A DNA stretch of 17,413 bases, from positions 1-17,413 of the forward strand of contig JACCVK010000034.1 of the NCBI GenBank assembly GCA_013698195.1. The letters are read 5' to 3'. Within the stretch, counting starts at the first letter, position 1. Every line of letters starts with the position of its first letter. The stretch comes from Actinomycetota bacterium (GTDB lineage: Bacteria > Actinomycetota > Thermoleophilia > Gaiellales > Gaiellaceae). Of the stretch, positions 1 to 7,105 are shown piece by piece. The position numbers were made by a program, and so were the translations under genes. Under the pieces are notes generated by a model that worked only from the letters and a program-made list of their open reading frames with translations, ran no database searches and had not been told where the DNA came from.

Positions 1-55
1 GATTTTGGTCCTGCCCCCTCGCTGATCACAGGGGTGAGGCTCTCAGGCGGGTGGC

Positions 56-1486
56 CTAGCCGGCGACCACGAGCGCGTCGCGGCCGCTCTTCTTCGCCTG
101 GAACAGGGCCTGATCCGCACGTGCGACGAGGCTCATGACGGACTCGTCGGCACTCCAGACGGCCAGGCCGACTGAACAGTCATATCGTCAGGTGTTCGCC
201 TGCGGAGTCGCTCGAGAACCATCCTGGCCTCCTCCAACGAGCAGCCCGGAAGCGAGACTGAGAACTCGTCACCGCCGTAACGGCCAAGGTGTCGCTCTTG
301 CGAAGTCCGGTCCGCCACGCCGCCGCGGACGCCTTCAACAGCCGGTCGCCTGCCTGGTGGCCGTGACGATCGTTGAACTCCCTGAAGCGGTCGATGTCGA
401 TGACGCCGACGCAGAGACGCGCGTCGCTGCGCGCGGCACGATCGACGGCCTCGCGGATGGTCTTGTCCCACGCGCGGCGGTTGGGCAGGCCGGTGAGCTC
501 GTCTGTTCGGGCAAGCTCCTCCAGCCGAGCCAGCAAGGTCGGCGCGCTCGATCGCCGAGGCCGCTTCAGCCGCGAGCAGCATCACTGCCTGCGTCGGGCG
601 CGCCTCCGCGTCCTCCACGCGGTGTGACCGTCCGACTGCGAGTACACCTTCGGGGACGTTGTCGCGCAGGATCGGCTCAAAGAGCGCGGACCATCCCGGC
701 TTCCTGCACGCCTTCCTGCGGCAGCGTGTGGCTGCTGTTCGCATCGGCGACGAAGAAACGCTGTCCTGAGGCGAACGCGACGGCGCTACCTGAGGACACA
801 CCGTCCATCCGGAACCGGTCGTGGCCCGATTTCGCACCTACCCGTGCCGTGACGACGAGGTACCCCCTCCCGTCCGGCTCCACGATCGCGGCGCGATTGG
901 CGCCAGAGACCTCGAGCGTCGCTTGACAGATGAGAGAACGCGTGTCGCCGGATGCAGTCAAGCCGCGCACCGCCTCGGCGATCGTGGTCATCGTCTGCTC
1001 GTGCTCGGCGATCGCTCTTGCCTGCTCACGAGCCTCGCGCATTTGCCGGCGCTTGCTGCGCATGATTGATTCGACGGCGAAGCCGACGACCAACGCTACG
1101 GCGGCCCAAAGGAGTGCTCGCCGCCACTCGCCCGCGCCGTAATGGCCATGGTCGATGAAGAGCGGCAGAACGAACACCGAGACGCCAGCGACGATTCCGA
1201 TCGCGACCTCGAGGCGACCGAGGTTGAGCGCGATCCAGATTACGGGCAGGAGCGCGAGGGGCGCGTAGCCGGACACCGAGCCTTCGCTCGAGTGCCTCAG
1301 AAGCGCTACCACGATGAAGTAGGCGAGCGGAGGGAGGATGTACGTCCAGCGCGGCACGCGCGACCACGGCACCAGCACAGCCACCGCGGCGATCAGAAGT
1401 GTCAGCGAGGTGGCGATCCAGACGAGCGACCAATCCTGCGGCTGAGGCGGGAGCGCGGCTGTGAGCGGCGCGAGCAGTCCGACCAC
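56..1486 (-). pseudogene. Membrane-anchored GAF-GGDEF diguanylate cyclase, interrupted by four frameshifts
   Basis: The intact protein would make cyclic di-GMP from two GTP at the inner face of the membrane. The N-terminal part (1486 down to about 680) encodes five or six hydrophobic segments, a charged linker and a GAF domain. The GGDEF domain then continues through other frames: DELTGLPNRR near 490-510, FREFNDRHGHQAGD, RKSD, GGDEF at 262-276, and a last helix ending VARADQALFQAKKSGRD with a stop at 56-58. Frame changes lie near 680 and 538 (one extra base each) and near 283 and 177 (one missing base each), so the net shift is zero. If repaired, the active-site GGDEF and the product-inhibition I-site RxxD (RKSD, five residues before GGDEF) are both intact. 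That favours sequencing or assembly error over old decay, although a recent pseudogene is possible. The GTG at 1486 is only the first standard in-frame start. The frame stays open and protein-like up to 1567, so the N-terminus is uncertain. It is transcribed divergently from valS. Confidence 0.75.
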
Positions 1487-1665
1487 GGCGAACGGCAGGA
1501 ACCGCCGGTGGATGTTGATCTCGAGAGGCTGAACCGTAATTCCACGCAGGTTGAATCGGACATCCGGCTACGCGACTCGAGCGGTGCCGCTGGTTGGATA
1601 CCCTCGCGCACGCGCCCGGCAGCGCGCCCTGCACCCCCCTCGACCCAGCTTTCTAGACTTCGGCC
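1487..1665. other. Divergent intergenic region between the cyclase gene and valS
   Basis: This 179-base stretch separates two divergent genes. Its right end carries the valS -10-like box. Its left part (up to 1567) stays open in the cyclase frame and encodes plausible residues, RRFLPFAVVG, leading into the first membrane segment. The cyclase may therefore start further upstream at a non-standard codon, or its start may be hidden by another indel. I saw no T-box leader, no riboswitch-like fold and no clear terminator. Confidence 0.5.
1654..1659 (+). promoter_or_regulatory. -10-like box TAGACT for valS
   Basis: TAGACT ends 6 bases before the valS ATG. Initiation about 7 bases downstream of the box would fall at or next to the A of the start codon, giving a leaderless mRNA. 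No Shine-Dalgarno sequence precedes the ATG and no convincing -35 box is visible. The same arrangement recurs before other gene-cluster heads in the window. Confidence 0.55.
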
Positions 1666-4104
1666 ATGGAAGCGCTGTACGAGCCGCAGGCCGTCGAGGA
1701 GAGCTGGCAGCGGACGTGGGAAGCGGAAGGGCTCTACTCGGCCGGAGCCGGTGCCCGGCGCGACGACACGTTCGTGATCTGCATCCCGCCGCCGAACGTC
1801 ACGGGGGATCTGCACATGGGCCATGCCTTGAATGGCTCACTTCAGGACGTCCTCGTCCGCTGGCACCGGATGCGGGGCTACGACACCCTGTGGCAGCCGG
1901 GTTACGACCATGCGGGCATTGCGACGCAGAACGTCGTCGAGCAGGCGCTCGCGAGGGAGGGGCTCACGCGGCACGACCTCGGCCGATATGCCTTCGTCGA
2001 GCGCACCTGGGAATGGCTCGAGCAAACCGGGCGCACGATCATGGGCCAGTACCGCCGGCTCGGGGCTTCGCTCGACTACACCCGCGAGCGTTTCACGATG
2101 GACGAGGACTACGTCCGCGCGGTGATGACGTTCTTCGTGCGTCTGTGGGATCGCGGCTGGATCTACAGAGACCATCGCATCGTCAACTGGTGCCCCTTCC
2201 ACGAGACGGCGATCTCCGACCTCGAGGTCGAGCACGTGGACACGGACGACACGCTGTTCACCATTCGCTATCCGTTCGCCGACGCAGATGGTGGCGACGG
2301 GATCTCGGTGGCCACCGTCAGACCGGCCACCATCCTCGCCGACGTCGCCGTCGCGGTGCACCCAGACGACGAGCGGTACCGGGGTGCGGTCGGCCGCGAG
2401 GTCGTCGTGCCCTACGTCGAGCGCCGGGTGCCGGTCATCGCAGACGAGCGAATCGACCCGGAGTTCGGAACGGGAGCGCTCAAGGTCACACCCGGCCACG
2501 ATCCGCTCGACTTTGCGATCGGTCGTGACCACGGACTCGCCGAGCCGGTTGCGATCGGTGCAGATGGTCGCATGAATGCGGAGGCGAGCGATCTTGCCGG
2601 TCTCTCCCAGGAAGACGCGGCCGCTCGGGTCCTCGCCTGGGCCGAGGAGCGCGGGCTTATCGAGCAACGAGAGCCGTACCGTCACGCCGTGGGCACGTGT
2701 GCGCGCTGCCACTCGCGGATCGAGCCGATCGTCTCCTTGCAGTGGTGGTGCGCGATGCAAGAGCTTGGAGCGCCGGCGATTGCGACGCTTCGCGAGCGTC
2801 GCGTCGCCTACCGCCCGGAGTCGCAGCACCGGTTCGCGATCGACTCACTCGAGCAAGCCCCGGACTGGTGCATCTCGCGCCAGCTCTGGTGGGGCCACCA
2901 GCTTCCAATCTGGTACTGCCCGGACGGACATCTCACGGTGCAGGTCGATCCTCCGGCTGCATGCGCGGAGTGCGACTCGACGGAGCTCGTGCGCGATTCG
3001 GACGTCCTCGACACGTGGTTCTCGTCGGCGCTGTGGCCGTTCGCGACGCTCGGCTGGCCCGCTGAGACGCCCGAGCTCGACCGTTACTACCCGGGCGACG
3101 TCAGCTCGACCGCACGCGAGATCATCCGACTCTGGGAGAACAGGATGATCTTCTCCGGGCTCGAGCTCCTGGGAGAGGCGCCGTTCACCGACGTGATCAT
3201 CCACTCGACGGTGCTGGCCCTCGACGGCCGGCGCATGTCCAAGAGTCTTGGCACAGGGATCGATCCGATGGAGCCGATTGCGGAGTACGGCGCCGACGCG
3301 ACCCGCTACGGGCTGCTCAAGATCTCCTCGACGCAGGACGTGCGCTTCTCGTACGGCGCGATCGAGGAGGGGCGGAAGCTCGCGAACAAGCTCTGGAATG
3401 TGTCGCGGCTCATCCTCTCCAACGCGGGTGACGCGACGCCGGCTGCTCGGCCGCGGGAGCTCGAGGAGCGCTGGATCCTCGGGCGAATCGACGCCGTGCG
3501 CGCCGAGGTCGAGGAGAGCTGGCGCACGTACGACTTCGCCTCCTCGACCGACGCGCTCTACCACGTGACCTTCGACGACTTCTGCGACTGGTACGCGGAG
3601 GCGATCAAGCCGCGGTTGTACGAGGACGATTCCGACGCGGCAGCGACTGCGCTCGCCGCGCTCGAGCGCTTGCTCGCGCTGCTCCACCCGGTGATGCCCC
3701 ACGTGACCGAGGAGATCTGGTCGCAACTCCCGGAGCGGAAGGCGCGGCTGATCGTCTCCCCGTGGCCCGCCCCGGACACCCGTTTCGCCGACGACGCGGG
3801 AGCACTCGCACGCGTCCAGGAAGCGGCGCAGATCTTCCGTCGTAGCGGCGTCCAGATCGAGCTCTTAGCGGATGACGAGCGACGCGTCTTTGCAGCCGTC
3901 GTGCGCCCCGAGCGCCAGCGCGTCGACGGTAACCGCGAAGCCGAGGTCGAGCGTCTGCGGGGCGAGGTCGCCCGCGCCGAAGGCATGCTCGCAAACGAGA
4001 GCTTCGTCTCCAACGCGCCCGAGCAAGTCGTCGACGCAGAGCGCGAGAAGCTCGAGCGCTATCGCCGCGAGCTTGCCGTTCTCGCCACCGGCGAGAATCG
4101 CTAG
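1666..4104 (+). CDS. valS: Valyl-tRNA synthetase
   Basis: Class Ia aminoacyl-tRNA synthetase that charges tRNA-Val in the cytosol and edits mis-activated threonine. The 812-residue protein carries the valine-type signature PPPNVTGDLHMGHA, with the HMGH nucleotide-binding motif at residues 50-53. A CP1 editing insertion occupies roughly 190-330, and ISRQLWWGHQLPIWYC follows. The second ATP motif is RMSKS at 523-527, with Arg in place of the first Lys of the usual KMSKS. An anticodon-binding domain follows, then the C-terminal coiled coil (about 755-806, ending SFVSNAPEQVVDAEREKLERY) that is typical of ValRS and absent from IleRS and LeuRS. At 812 residues it is shorter than the 951-residue E. 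coli enzyme but looks complete. The ATG start is fixed by the TAGACT box 6 bases upstream. trpE follows after 9 bases, so the two are probably co-transcribed. Confidence 0.97.
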   Translation: MEALYEPQAVEESWQRTWEAEGLYSAGAGARRDDTFVICIPPPNVTGDLHMGHALNGSLQDVLVRWHRMRGYDTLWQPGYDHAGIATQNVVEQALAREGLTRHDLGRYAFVERTWEWLEQTGRTIMGQYRRLGASLDYTRERFTMDEDYVRAVMTFFVRLWDRGWIYRDHRIVNWCPFHETAISDLEVEHVDTDDTLFTIRYPFADADGGDGISVATVRPATILADVAVAVHPDDERYRGAVGREVVVPYVERRVPVIADERIDPEFGTGALKVTPGHDPLDFAIGRDHGLAEPVAIGADGRMNAEASDLAGLSQEDAAARVLAWAEERGLIEQREPYRHAVGTCARCHSRIEPIVSLQWWCAMQELGAPAIATLRERRVAYRPESQHRFAIDSLEQAPDWCISRQLWWGHQLPIWYCPDGHLTVQVDPPAACAECDSTELVRDSDVLDTWFSSALWPFATLGWPAETPELDRYYPGDVSSTAREIIRLWENRMIFSGLELLGEAPFTDVIIHSTVLALDGRRMSKSLGTGIDPMEPIAEYGADATRYGLLKISSTQDVRFSYGAIEEGRKLANKLWNVSRLILSNAGDATPAARPRELEERWILGRIDAVRAEVEESWRTYDFASSTDALYHVTFDDFCDWYAEAIKPRLYEDDSDAAATALAALERLLALLHPVMPHVTEEIWSQLPERKARLIVSPWPAPDTRFADDAGALARVQEAAQIFRRSGVQIELLADDERRVFAAVVRPERQRVDGNREAEVERLRGEVARAEGMLANESFVSNAPEQVVDAEREKLERYRRELAVLATGENR

Positions 4105-4113
4105 GCCCTCTGG

Positions 4114-5349
4114 GTGACGCCGAGCTCGGCGATTCCGGCCGACCTGCTGACGCCGCTCGGAGCGTATCTTCGCCTGCGCGGACGAGGGCGCGGCTCCTTT
4201 CTTCTCGAATCCGTCGAGCGCGGACGCCTGGGGCGCAGCTCGTTCGTCGGTTGCGGCACGGAGATCGTCGACGTCGCTTCTGCGAAAGCCCTCGGGAAGC
4301 CGGTCGTCGGTTACGTTGCCTACGACTACGCGGCGACGCTCGAGCCCACCGTTCGATTGCCCGAGGAGGGATCGTCCTTCCCCGAGAGCCGCTTCCTCGT
4401 GGCCGAGACGCTCGTCCGCTTCGACCACGGAGCCGGAGTCGCCGAGGTCGTCGCGGGTGACGAGGGCGAGCTCGCCCGAGCTTTCGAGGCGCCGCTCGAG
4501 AACGAAGGACGCGGCGCCCATGGAGTTGCCGGAGACCTGCGTCGCGTGCCGTCCCAGAGGCGCTACGAGGAGATCGTGCGCAGGTGCCAGGAGCACATCC
4601 GGGCGGGGGATGCGTACCAGATCGTGCCTTCGCAGCGTGCGGAGCGGGCGACCTCTGCGTCCCCGCTCGCCCTCTATCGCGCGTTGCGTCGCGTCAACCC
4701 GTCCCCCTACCTCTTCCTGCTCGAGCTCGGCGAGGTCGCGCTCATCGGCTCCTCTCCCGAGCGCCTGGTTGCGTGCGAGCACGGGCAGGCGAGCGTGTGC
4801 CCCATCGCGGGCACGACGAGCGCCGGTGAAGGTGACGCCGAGCGCCTGCTCGCGTCGGAGAAAGACCGGGCAGAGCACATCATGCTCGTCGATCTCGGGA
4901 GAAACGACCTCTCGAAGGTCTGTCGAGCGGGCACCGTGCGCGTGACGCGCTCGCTCGACGTCGAGCGCTTCTCGCATGTGAGCCATCTCGTGTCCGAGGT
5001 GATCGGTGAGCTGCGAGACGGCGTGACGCCATTCGACCTACTCCGCGCGTGCTTTCCCGCCGGCACGGTCACCGGCGCGCCGAAGATCCGCGCGATGCAG
5101 ATCATCTCCGAGGTCGAGGGCTACCGCCGAGGTCCGTACGCCGGAGCGGTCGGGTATGTCTTGCCGGACAGCTCCATGGACACGTGTATCGCGCTACGTA
5201 CGATCGTGCTGGCAGACGGCGTCGCGCGGATCCAGGCGGGTGCGGGCGTTGTGGCAGATTCGGATCCCACGGCCGAGCACGAGGAGTGTCTCGCCAAGCT
5301 TGCTGCACTCGAAGCAGCGATCGAGCTCGCGGAGAAGGAGTACGTGTGA
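4114..5349 (+). CDS. trpE: Anthranilate synthase component I
   Basis: Converts chorismate to anthranilate, the first committed step of tryptophan synthesis, using ammonia delivered by TrpG. The motif PIAGT (residues 230-234) has Ala at the position where aminodeoxychorismate synthase PabB has the nucleophilic Lys (PIKGT), which supports TrpE over PabB. Other hallmarks are NPSPYLF, EKDRAEHIMLVDLGRNDL, ERFSHVSHLVSEV and FPAGTVTGAPKIRAMQII. LLES at 30-33, together with NPSPY, matches the tryptophan-binding feedback site of the family. Two oddities: the protein is 411 residues against roughly 450-520 for most TrpE proteins, because the N-terminal half is compact; and GTTSAGEGD replaces the usual GTRxRG. 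The start is GTG, 9 bases after the valS stop. Its last codons overlap trpG by 4 bases (GTGA). Confidence 0.93.
   Translation: MTPSSAIPADLLTPLGAYLRLRGRGRGSFLLESVERGRLGRSSFVGCGTEIVDVASAKALGKPVVGYVAYDYAATLEPTVRLPEEGSSFPESRFLVAETLVRFDHGAGVAEVVAGDEGELARAFEAPLENEGRGAHGVAGDLRRVPSQRRYEEIVRRCQEHIRAGDAYQIVPSQRAERATSASPLALYRALRRVNPSPYLFLLELGEVALIGSSPERLVACEHGQASVCPIAGTTSAGEGDAERLLASEKDRAEHIMLVDLGRNDLSKVCRAGTVRVTRSLDVERFSHVSHLVSEVIGELRDGVTPFDLLRACFPAGTVTGAPKIRAMQIISEVEGYRRGPYAGAVGYVLPDSSMDTCIALRTIVLADGVARIQAGAGVVADSDPTAEHEECLAKLAALEAAIELAEKEYV
5335..5340 (+). promoter_or_regulatory. Strong ribosome binding site for trpG
   Basis: AAGGAG lies inside the 3' end of trpE, five bases before the overlapping GTG at 5346. 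It fixes the trpG start and shows that this organism does use Shine-Dalgarno signals inside operons, in contrast to the apparently leaderless starts at cluster heads. Confidence 0.7.
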
Positions 5350-5903
5350 AGCTTCTGCTGATCGACAACTACGACAGCTTCACCTGGAACATCGTCCACC
5401 TGTTCGAGGAGCTCGGTGCCGAGGTCGACGTCTACCGAAACGACGAGATCACGCTGAGCGAGGCGGCTGCGCTCTCCCCAGACCGGCTCGTGATCTCACC
5501 CGGCCCGGGTCGACCGGCCGACGCCGGTGTCTCGGTGGAGATGATCAAGCACCTCGGGCCGCACATCCCGACGCTCGGCGTCTGCCTGGGACATCAGGCG
5601 ATCATCGAGGCGTACGGCGGCGAGATCGGGCAGGCGCGAGCGCTCTTGCACGGGAAGGCGAGTCGCGTGCGCCATGACGGGGAGGGCGTCTTCGCCGGTT
5701 TGCCCGAGGAGATCGAGGCCGGCCGCTACCACTCGCTTGCCGCGGCCCGGATTCCCGCTGAGCTGGTCGTGAGCGCGCGCACCGAGGACGGCGAGGTCAT
5801 GGGCGTGCGACATCGAGAGTACTCGATCGAGGGCGTGCAGTTCCACCCCGAGAGCGTGCTCACGCCGGACGGGCTTCGGATCGCGCGCAACTTTCTCGGC
5901 TGA
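5346..5903 (+). CDS. trpG: Anthranilate synthase component II (glutamine amidotransferase)
   Basis: Class I glutamine amidotransferase that hydrolyses glutamine and channels ammonia to TrpE. The 185-residue protein begins with the family signature LLLIDNYDSFTWNIVHLF. It has the oxyanion stretch SPGPGRPADAG, the nucleophile elbow GVCLGHQAI with Cys80, and the HPES motif giving His167 and Glu169 of the catalytic triad. The GTG start overlaps the trpE stop by four bases (GTGA) and has an AAGGAG ribosome site five bases upstream. The tight coupling suggests equimolar synthesis with TrpE. Proteins of this type can also serve PabB for folate synthesis; since no pabA or pabB is seen here, a dual role is possible but unproven. 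The stop lies 9 bases from the stop of the convergent aroQ. Confidence 0.95.
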   Translation: MKLLLIDNYDSFTWNIVHLFEELGAEVDVYRNDEITLSEAAALSPDRLVISPGPGRPADAGVSVEMIKHLGPHIPTLGVCLGHQAIIEAYGGEIGQARALLHGKASRVRHDGEGVFAGLPEEIEAGRYHSLAAARIPAELVVSARTEDGEVMGVRHREYSIEGVQFHPESVLTPDGLRIARNFLG

Positions 5904-5912
5904 CCGCCGCCC

Positions 5913-6188
5913 CTACTGCACGTGGCGCTTCGTCAGCTCGAGGAGGCTCGTGGAGAGCTCGCGGACGCCCTCTGCCGTCAGCGGGCCAGGGTTCGTCCGC
6001 ACGAGCTCCTCGATGAGTGCTCGCTCGCGATTCGGATCGAGGAACGCGAAGCCGTGCTCCTCCTTGTAGCGCTTCAAGCGCGCGACGAGCTCGAGCCTCG
6101 CGTTCACGGCGGCGACGATGGTGCGGTCGACCTCGGATATCTCCTGGCGGAGCTCGCGAATCGTGGGATCGGGGCCGGAATCCGTCAT
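5913..6188 (-). CDS. aroQ: Chorismate mutase, AroQ type (monofunctional)
   Basis: Rearranges chorismate to prephenate, the shared precursor of Phe and Tyr. The 91-residue, all-helical protein has the AroQ core IRELRQEISEVD...ARLELVARLKRYK...LDPNRERALIEEL. Residues aligning with the E. coli active site are visible: Arg14, Arg31, Lys42, Asp51, Arg54 and Glu55. The pattern is that of the E. coli P-protein mutase domain. It is not obviously that of the secreted or AroQ-delta forms, and there is no signal peptide. The ATG overlaps the pheA stop by four bases (ATGA), so it is translated after pheA from the same mRNA. Its stop faces trpG with only 9 bases between them and no room for a conventional terminator. 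Confidence 0.92.
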   Translation of the reverse strand: MTDSGPDPTIRELRQEISEVDRTIVAAVNARLELVARLKRYKEEHGFAFLDPNRERALIEELVRTNPGPLTAEGVRELSTSLLELTKRHVQ

Positions 6189-7018
6189 CGCGCCTCATCC
6201 GCAGGGTACGAGCCGAAGACGCTGAGCCTCCGCGTTCGCATGCCGATCTCCGTCAGCGCCTCGCGTACGGCACCGTCGAGAGGATGGCCTTCGAGGACCG
6301 CATCGAAGCGGTAGCGCCACGGCGTCCTGGGAATCGGGCGGGAGACGAGCTGCACGAGGTCGATCTGGTGACGCGCAAAGGGCTCGATCGCAAGGTGCAG
6401 CGCGCCCGGCTCGTGATTGGTGACGAAGGAGAAGGCCGTGTGCCAGCGCCTGTCGTCGCGGTCGAGGCGCACGTGCGTCGCAATCGAGACGAAGCGCGTG
6501 TACGCCTCGTCGTGATCGCCCACCGATTCGTCGAGCACCTCGAGCCCGTGGAGCTTTGCGGCACGGTCGCTTGCGATCGCGGCCTCGGCGGGATCGCCAT
6601 GCTCCGCCACGTGCGCTGCCGCGTCCGCGGTCGTCGCGGTCGCGACCACCGTTGCCCAGGGCATCGACGCGAGTAGCTGCCGGCACTGGTCGAGCGCGGC
6701 AGGATGCGAGTGGAGAACGCGGATCTCTTGGACCGGAATCTGCGCGATCCCGACGAGGCAGTGCCGAATCGGCAGCACCGTCTCGGCCGTGATCGCGAGC
6801 GACGAGTCGAACAGGAGGTCGTGCGTCTCCGCCACCGGTCCCGAGAGCGAGCTCTCGATCGGGAGAACGCCGAACTCGACCGAGCGCTCCGCGGCGGCTG
6901 CCGCAACGGCCGAGAAGCTCGGCAAGCCGAGCAGCTCGGCTCCCTCGGGGAAGAGCCGGTCACACGCCGCGGCGGAGTGCGCGCCGTCGCGACCGGGATA
7001 CGCGACGCTGATGGTCAT
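6185..7018 (-). CDS. pheA: Prephenate dehydratase with C-terminal ACT domain
   Basis: Converts prephenate to phenylpyruvate, the committed step to phenylalanine. The 277-residue protein starts MTISVAYPG. It has the substrate-site region VLPIESSLSGPVAETHDLL (Ser where PIENS is usual), the essential Thr-Arg-Phe motif at 174-176 (EAYTRFVSI), and an ACT domain from about 196 to 270. The ACT domain contains GALH (205-208) and a modified ESRP motif, VSRP (225-228), the phenylalanine-sensing elements of the family. I chose ATG 7018 over an upstream in-frame GTG at 7042: it starts exactly at the first beta strand and has a TACGCT box 10 bases upstream. The gene is first in a pheA-aroQ operon and diverges from the DAHP synthase gene, so supply and use of the pathway share one 87-base control region. 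Confidence 0.93.
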   Translation of the reverse strand: MTISVAYPGRDGAHSAAACDRLFPEGAELLGLPSFSAVAAAAAERSVEFGVLPIESSLSGPVAETHDLLFDSSLAITAETVLPIRHCLVGIAQIPVQEIRVLHSHPAALDQCRQLLASMPWATVVATATTADAAAHVAEHGDPAEAAIASDRAAKLHGLEVLDESVGDHDEAYTRFVSIATHVRLDRDDRRWHTAFSFVTNHEPGALHLAIEPFARHQIDLVQLVSRPIPRTPWRYRFDAVLEGHPLDGAVREALTEIGMRTRRLSVFGSYPADEAR

Positions 7019-7028
7019 CGTGGCTGAC

Positions 7029-7034
7029 AGCGTA
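7029..7034 (-). promoter_or_regulatory. Possible -10 box TACGCT for pheA-aroQ
   Basis: On the minus strand TACGCT lies 10 bases before the ATG at 7018 and fits the TAnnnT pattern seen at other cluster heads. It is weaker than the others. If the true start were the GTG at 7042, this box would lie within the coding region. Confidence 0.35.
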
Positions 7035-7091
7035 GGAGTCACGCGTCCGCCGCACCAGCCGAGCCGGTCCGGGACGTCTATGAGTCGTCTC

Positions 7092-7097
7092 TACACT
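7092..7097 (+). promoter_or_regulatory. -10-like box TACACT for the DAHP synthase gene
   Basis: TACACT ends 8 bases before the ATG at 7106, placing the expected transcription start at the start codon. There is no Shine-Dalgarno sequence in between. This predicts a leaderless transcript, so no leader-peptide attenuator can precede this gene. Confidence 0.55.
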
Positions 7098-7105
7098 CAT
7101 CGTCT

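Noticed and set aside
14..35. Possible terminator hairpin after the cyclase gene (CCCCT / AGGGG)
   Set aside because: Only five pairs around a 10-base loop, with no U-run on the minus-strand transcript. Too weak to call.
1487..1665. T-box or other leader RNA upstream of valS
   Set aside because: No specifier stem or T-box sequence was seen, and the TAGACT box 6 bases before the ATG leaves no room for a leader.
1837..2829. 330-codon minus-strand frame opposite valS (and a similar one at 2845-3726)
   Set aside because: Low-complexity V/R/D-rich translation without motifs. valS on the other strand explains the sequence completely.
3865..4986. 373-codon open frame on the minus strand across valS and trpE
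   Set aside because: It lies opposite two clearly functional genes, has an Arg/Glu/Leu-rich composition with no domain, and is the usual antisense shadow of GC-rich codon bias.
5904..5912. Bidirectional terminator between convergent trpG and aroQ
   Set aside because: Only nine bases separate the stops and no hairpin is apparent there.
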